From positions 1-6,894 of the forward strand of contig JAISWV010000274.1 in assembly GCA_031270755.1 (NCBI GenBank): DNA of 6,894 nucleotides. The letters are read 5' to 3'. This stretch comes from Synergistaceae bacterium. GTDB lineage: Bacteria; Synergistota; Synergistia; Synergistales; Aminobacteriaceae. Under the pieces are notes generated by a model. That model ran no database searches, was not told the DNA's origin, and worked only from the letters and a program-made list of their open reading frames with translations. How positions within the stretch are numbered: the first letter of the stretch is position 1; each line of letters opens with the position of its first letter. The translations under genes and the position numbers were made by a program. Of this stretch, positions 5,736-6,894 are shown piece after piece.

Positions 5736-6894
5736 TTATCGCACTTTGCCGCATATTGAAGCGCAATGTTCCCGACCCCACTCCACCAACGCCAGTGCCT
5801 CGTCCAAAGAACGGGGAGCGCCAGCGGGGCAGGCTGTCAGGGTTTCTTCGACCACCTCCGGGATGGCCGTGAAGGGAATGGTTTTTTTCATGAAGCGGTC
5901 CACCGCGGCCTCGTCGGCCCCCACCAAAAGGGCCGGATAAGGGCCGCCTCTCCTCAGCGCCTCCTTCGCCACCCGCAGGGCCGGGAAGCGCCCTTCGTCG
6001 GCCAAATCGAAGGAAAGCGTCCTTGAGGAAAGTTCCGGGCGGGGAAAATCGCTTTTGGGCCGCAAACGTTCCGGCCAGAAAAGGCAAGAAGCCGCGGGAA
6101 GGCGCATGTCCGGCTCGCCTGCCAGCATTTTGACGCAGCCGTCTTCGAACTCCACCAATCCGTGCACGAAGGATCCCGGCGAGACCAGGGCCTCGACCTG
6201 ATGGGGTTCCAGCCCGAACAAAAGCGCCGCCTCGATCAACTCTATGCCTTTGTTCATCAAGGTGGCGCTGTCCACGGTGATCTTCGCTCCCATGTTCCAC
6301 ACGGGGTGCTTCAAGGCCATCTCCGGGGTGACGTTCTTCAAGTCCTCGAAGGGCCAGTCTCGGAAAGGACCGCCCGAGGCCGTGAGGTATATTTTGCGCG
6401 GCTTTCCCGCCCCCGCCTCCCCTTGGAGGCACTGCCATATGGCGTTGTGCTCGCTGTCCAGGGGGCGCAGTTGGTCGCGGCGTTGGATCAGGGGCATGAC
6501 CCACGTTCCGGCGACGACGATGCTTTCCTTGTTGGCCAGGGAGACCTCTTTGCCGGCCCTCAAAGCGGCCTGGAGGGCCTCGATGGCCGCGGTGCCGGAG
6601 GAGGCGAAGACGATATGATCGACGTCCGGGTCTTGGGACAAGGTCTCCAGCCCCAGGGGACCGGAAAGCACTTCTATCGGGGCGCTCAACTTTCCCGGAA
6701 GGGAGGCGGCCGCCTCTTTCGACGCCAGGCAGAGCTTCGACGCCCCGAACTCCGCCGACAGAGAGGCCAGTTTTTCCGCGTCCCGCCCCGCGGCCAATGC
6801 CGTGACTTCCACGCGATCCCGGTGATGACGGCAGACGTCTAAAACCGAAGAGCCTACGCTGCCTGTGGCGCCGATGACCGCCACGCGCTTTTTT
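5736..6894 (-). CDS. dxr: 1-deoxy-D-xylulose 5-phosphate reductoisomerase (partial, N-terminal few residues missing)
   Basis: This enzyme converts DXP to MEP using NADPH and a divalent metal, the first committed step of the non-mevalonate pathway, and is the fosmidomycin target. The frame runs off the window: codons for KKR precede GTG 6884, so the true start is probably just outside and GTG 6884 is an internal valine. Counting from that codon, the Rossmann motif GATGSVG is at 5-11 and LANKE at 116-120. Metal and catalytic residues DSEH are at 143-146, TASGGPF at 168-174, HPVWNMGAKITVDSATLMNKG at 193-213 and Glu215 (E. coli E231 equivalent). Two family blocks differ: the usual HPQSxxHS reads SPGSFVHG (235-242), and C-terminal NAANE reads VGADE (321-325). 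Key catalytic residues remain, so it should be active. TAA at 5738-5736 precedes rseP by 48 nt, consistent with an operon. Confidence 0.95.
   Translation of the reverse strand, partial: KKRVAVIGATGSVGSSVLDVCRHHRDRVEVTALAAGRDAEKLASLSAEFGASKLCLASKEAAASLPGKLSAPIEVLSGPLGLETLSQDPDVDHIVFASSGTAAIEALQAALRAGKEVSLANKESIVVAGTWVMPLIQRRDQLRPLDSEHNAIWQCLQGEAGAGKPRKIYLTASGGPFRDWPFEDLKNVTPEMALKHPVWNMGAKITVDSATLMNKGIELIEAALLFGLEPHQVEALVSPGSFVHGLVEFEDGCVKMLAGEPDMRLPAASCLFWPERLRPKSDFPRPELSSRTLSFDLADEGRFPALRVAKEALRRGGPYPALLVGADEAAVDRFMKKTIPFTAIPEVVEETLTACPAGAPRSLDEALALVEWGREHCASICGKVR

Noticed and set aside
6162..6842. Plus-strand open frame opposite dxr.
   Set aside because: It is antisense to Dxr motifs that are clearly conserved, and its product has no recognisable features.

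Overview
The window looks like a high-GC anaerobic bacterial chromosome. Five complete genes and one partial gene are read from the minus strand, and two short frames lie on the plus strand at the left edge. The order dxr, rseP, ispG is part of a widely conserved bacterial envelope/isoprenoid cluster (commonly frr-uppS-cdsA-dxr-rseP-ispG). With the split CHR transporter pair and the sequence style, this suggests Synergistota or a relative such as a clostridial lineage. That placement is an inference from gene content and rests on no database match.

From right to left, in the direction of transcription, the first gene is dxr (5736-6894, its first few codons lost at the window edge). It makes MEP, the first committed isoprenoid precursor of the non-mevalonate pathway. 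After 48 nt comes rseP (4602-5687), a membrane site-2 zinc protease with a PDZ domain. Then comes ispG (3516-4562), the 4Fe-4S enzyme of the penultimate MEP-pathway step. The gaps here are short and hold no convincing terminator, so these three probably form one transcription unit. A 52-nt, very AT-rich gap (3464-3515) follows ispG.

Then come two half-size CHR-family transporter genes (2933-3463 and 2371-2895), about 55% identical to each other in protein. They probably work as a heteromeric pair. A possible hairpin between them overlaps the second gene's Shine-Dalgarno sequence, right after the first gene's stop codon, which suggests translational coupling. A 54-bp block near the middle of both genes is almost identical in DNA, far above their general similarity.

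The next gene is a cytoplasmic prolyl-oligopeptidase-type serine peptidase (312-2294) of the S9C kind. It has a plausible promoter and a strong ribosome binding site of its own. It starts at GTG 2294, not at the upstream in-frame TTG.

The left 310 bases hold the 3' end of a plus-strand frame (2-109), a second small plus-strand frame with a good ribosome binding site (124-267), a strong 9-bp-stem inverted repeat (197-218), and an AT-rich convergent gap. I recognise neither small product. I see no RNA gene, CRISPR array or insertion sequence, and no clearly novel system. The most notable points are the coupled CHR pair with its homogenised DNA block and non-standard residues in otherwise conserved motifs of Dxr and IspG.
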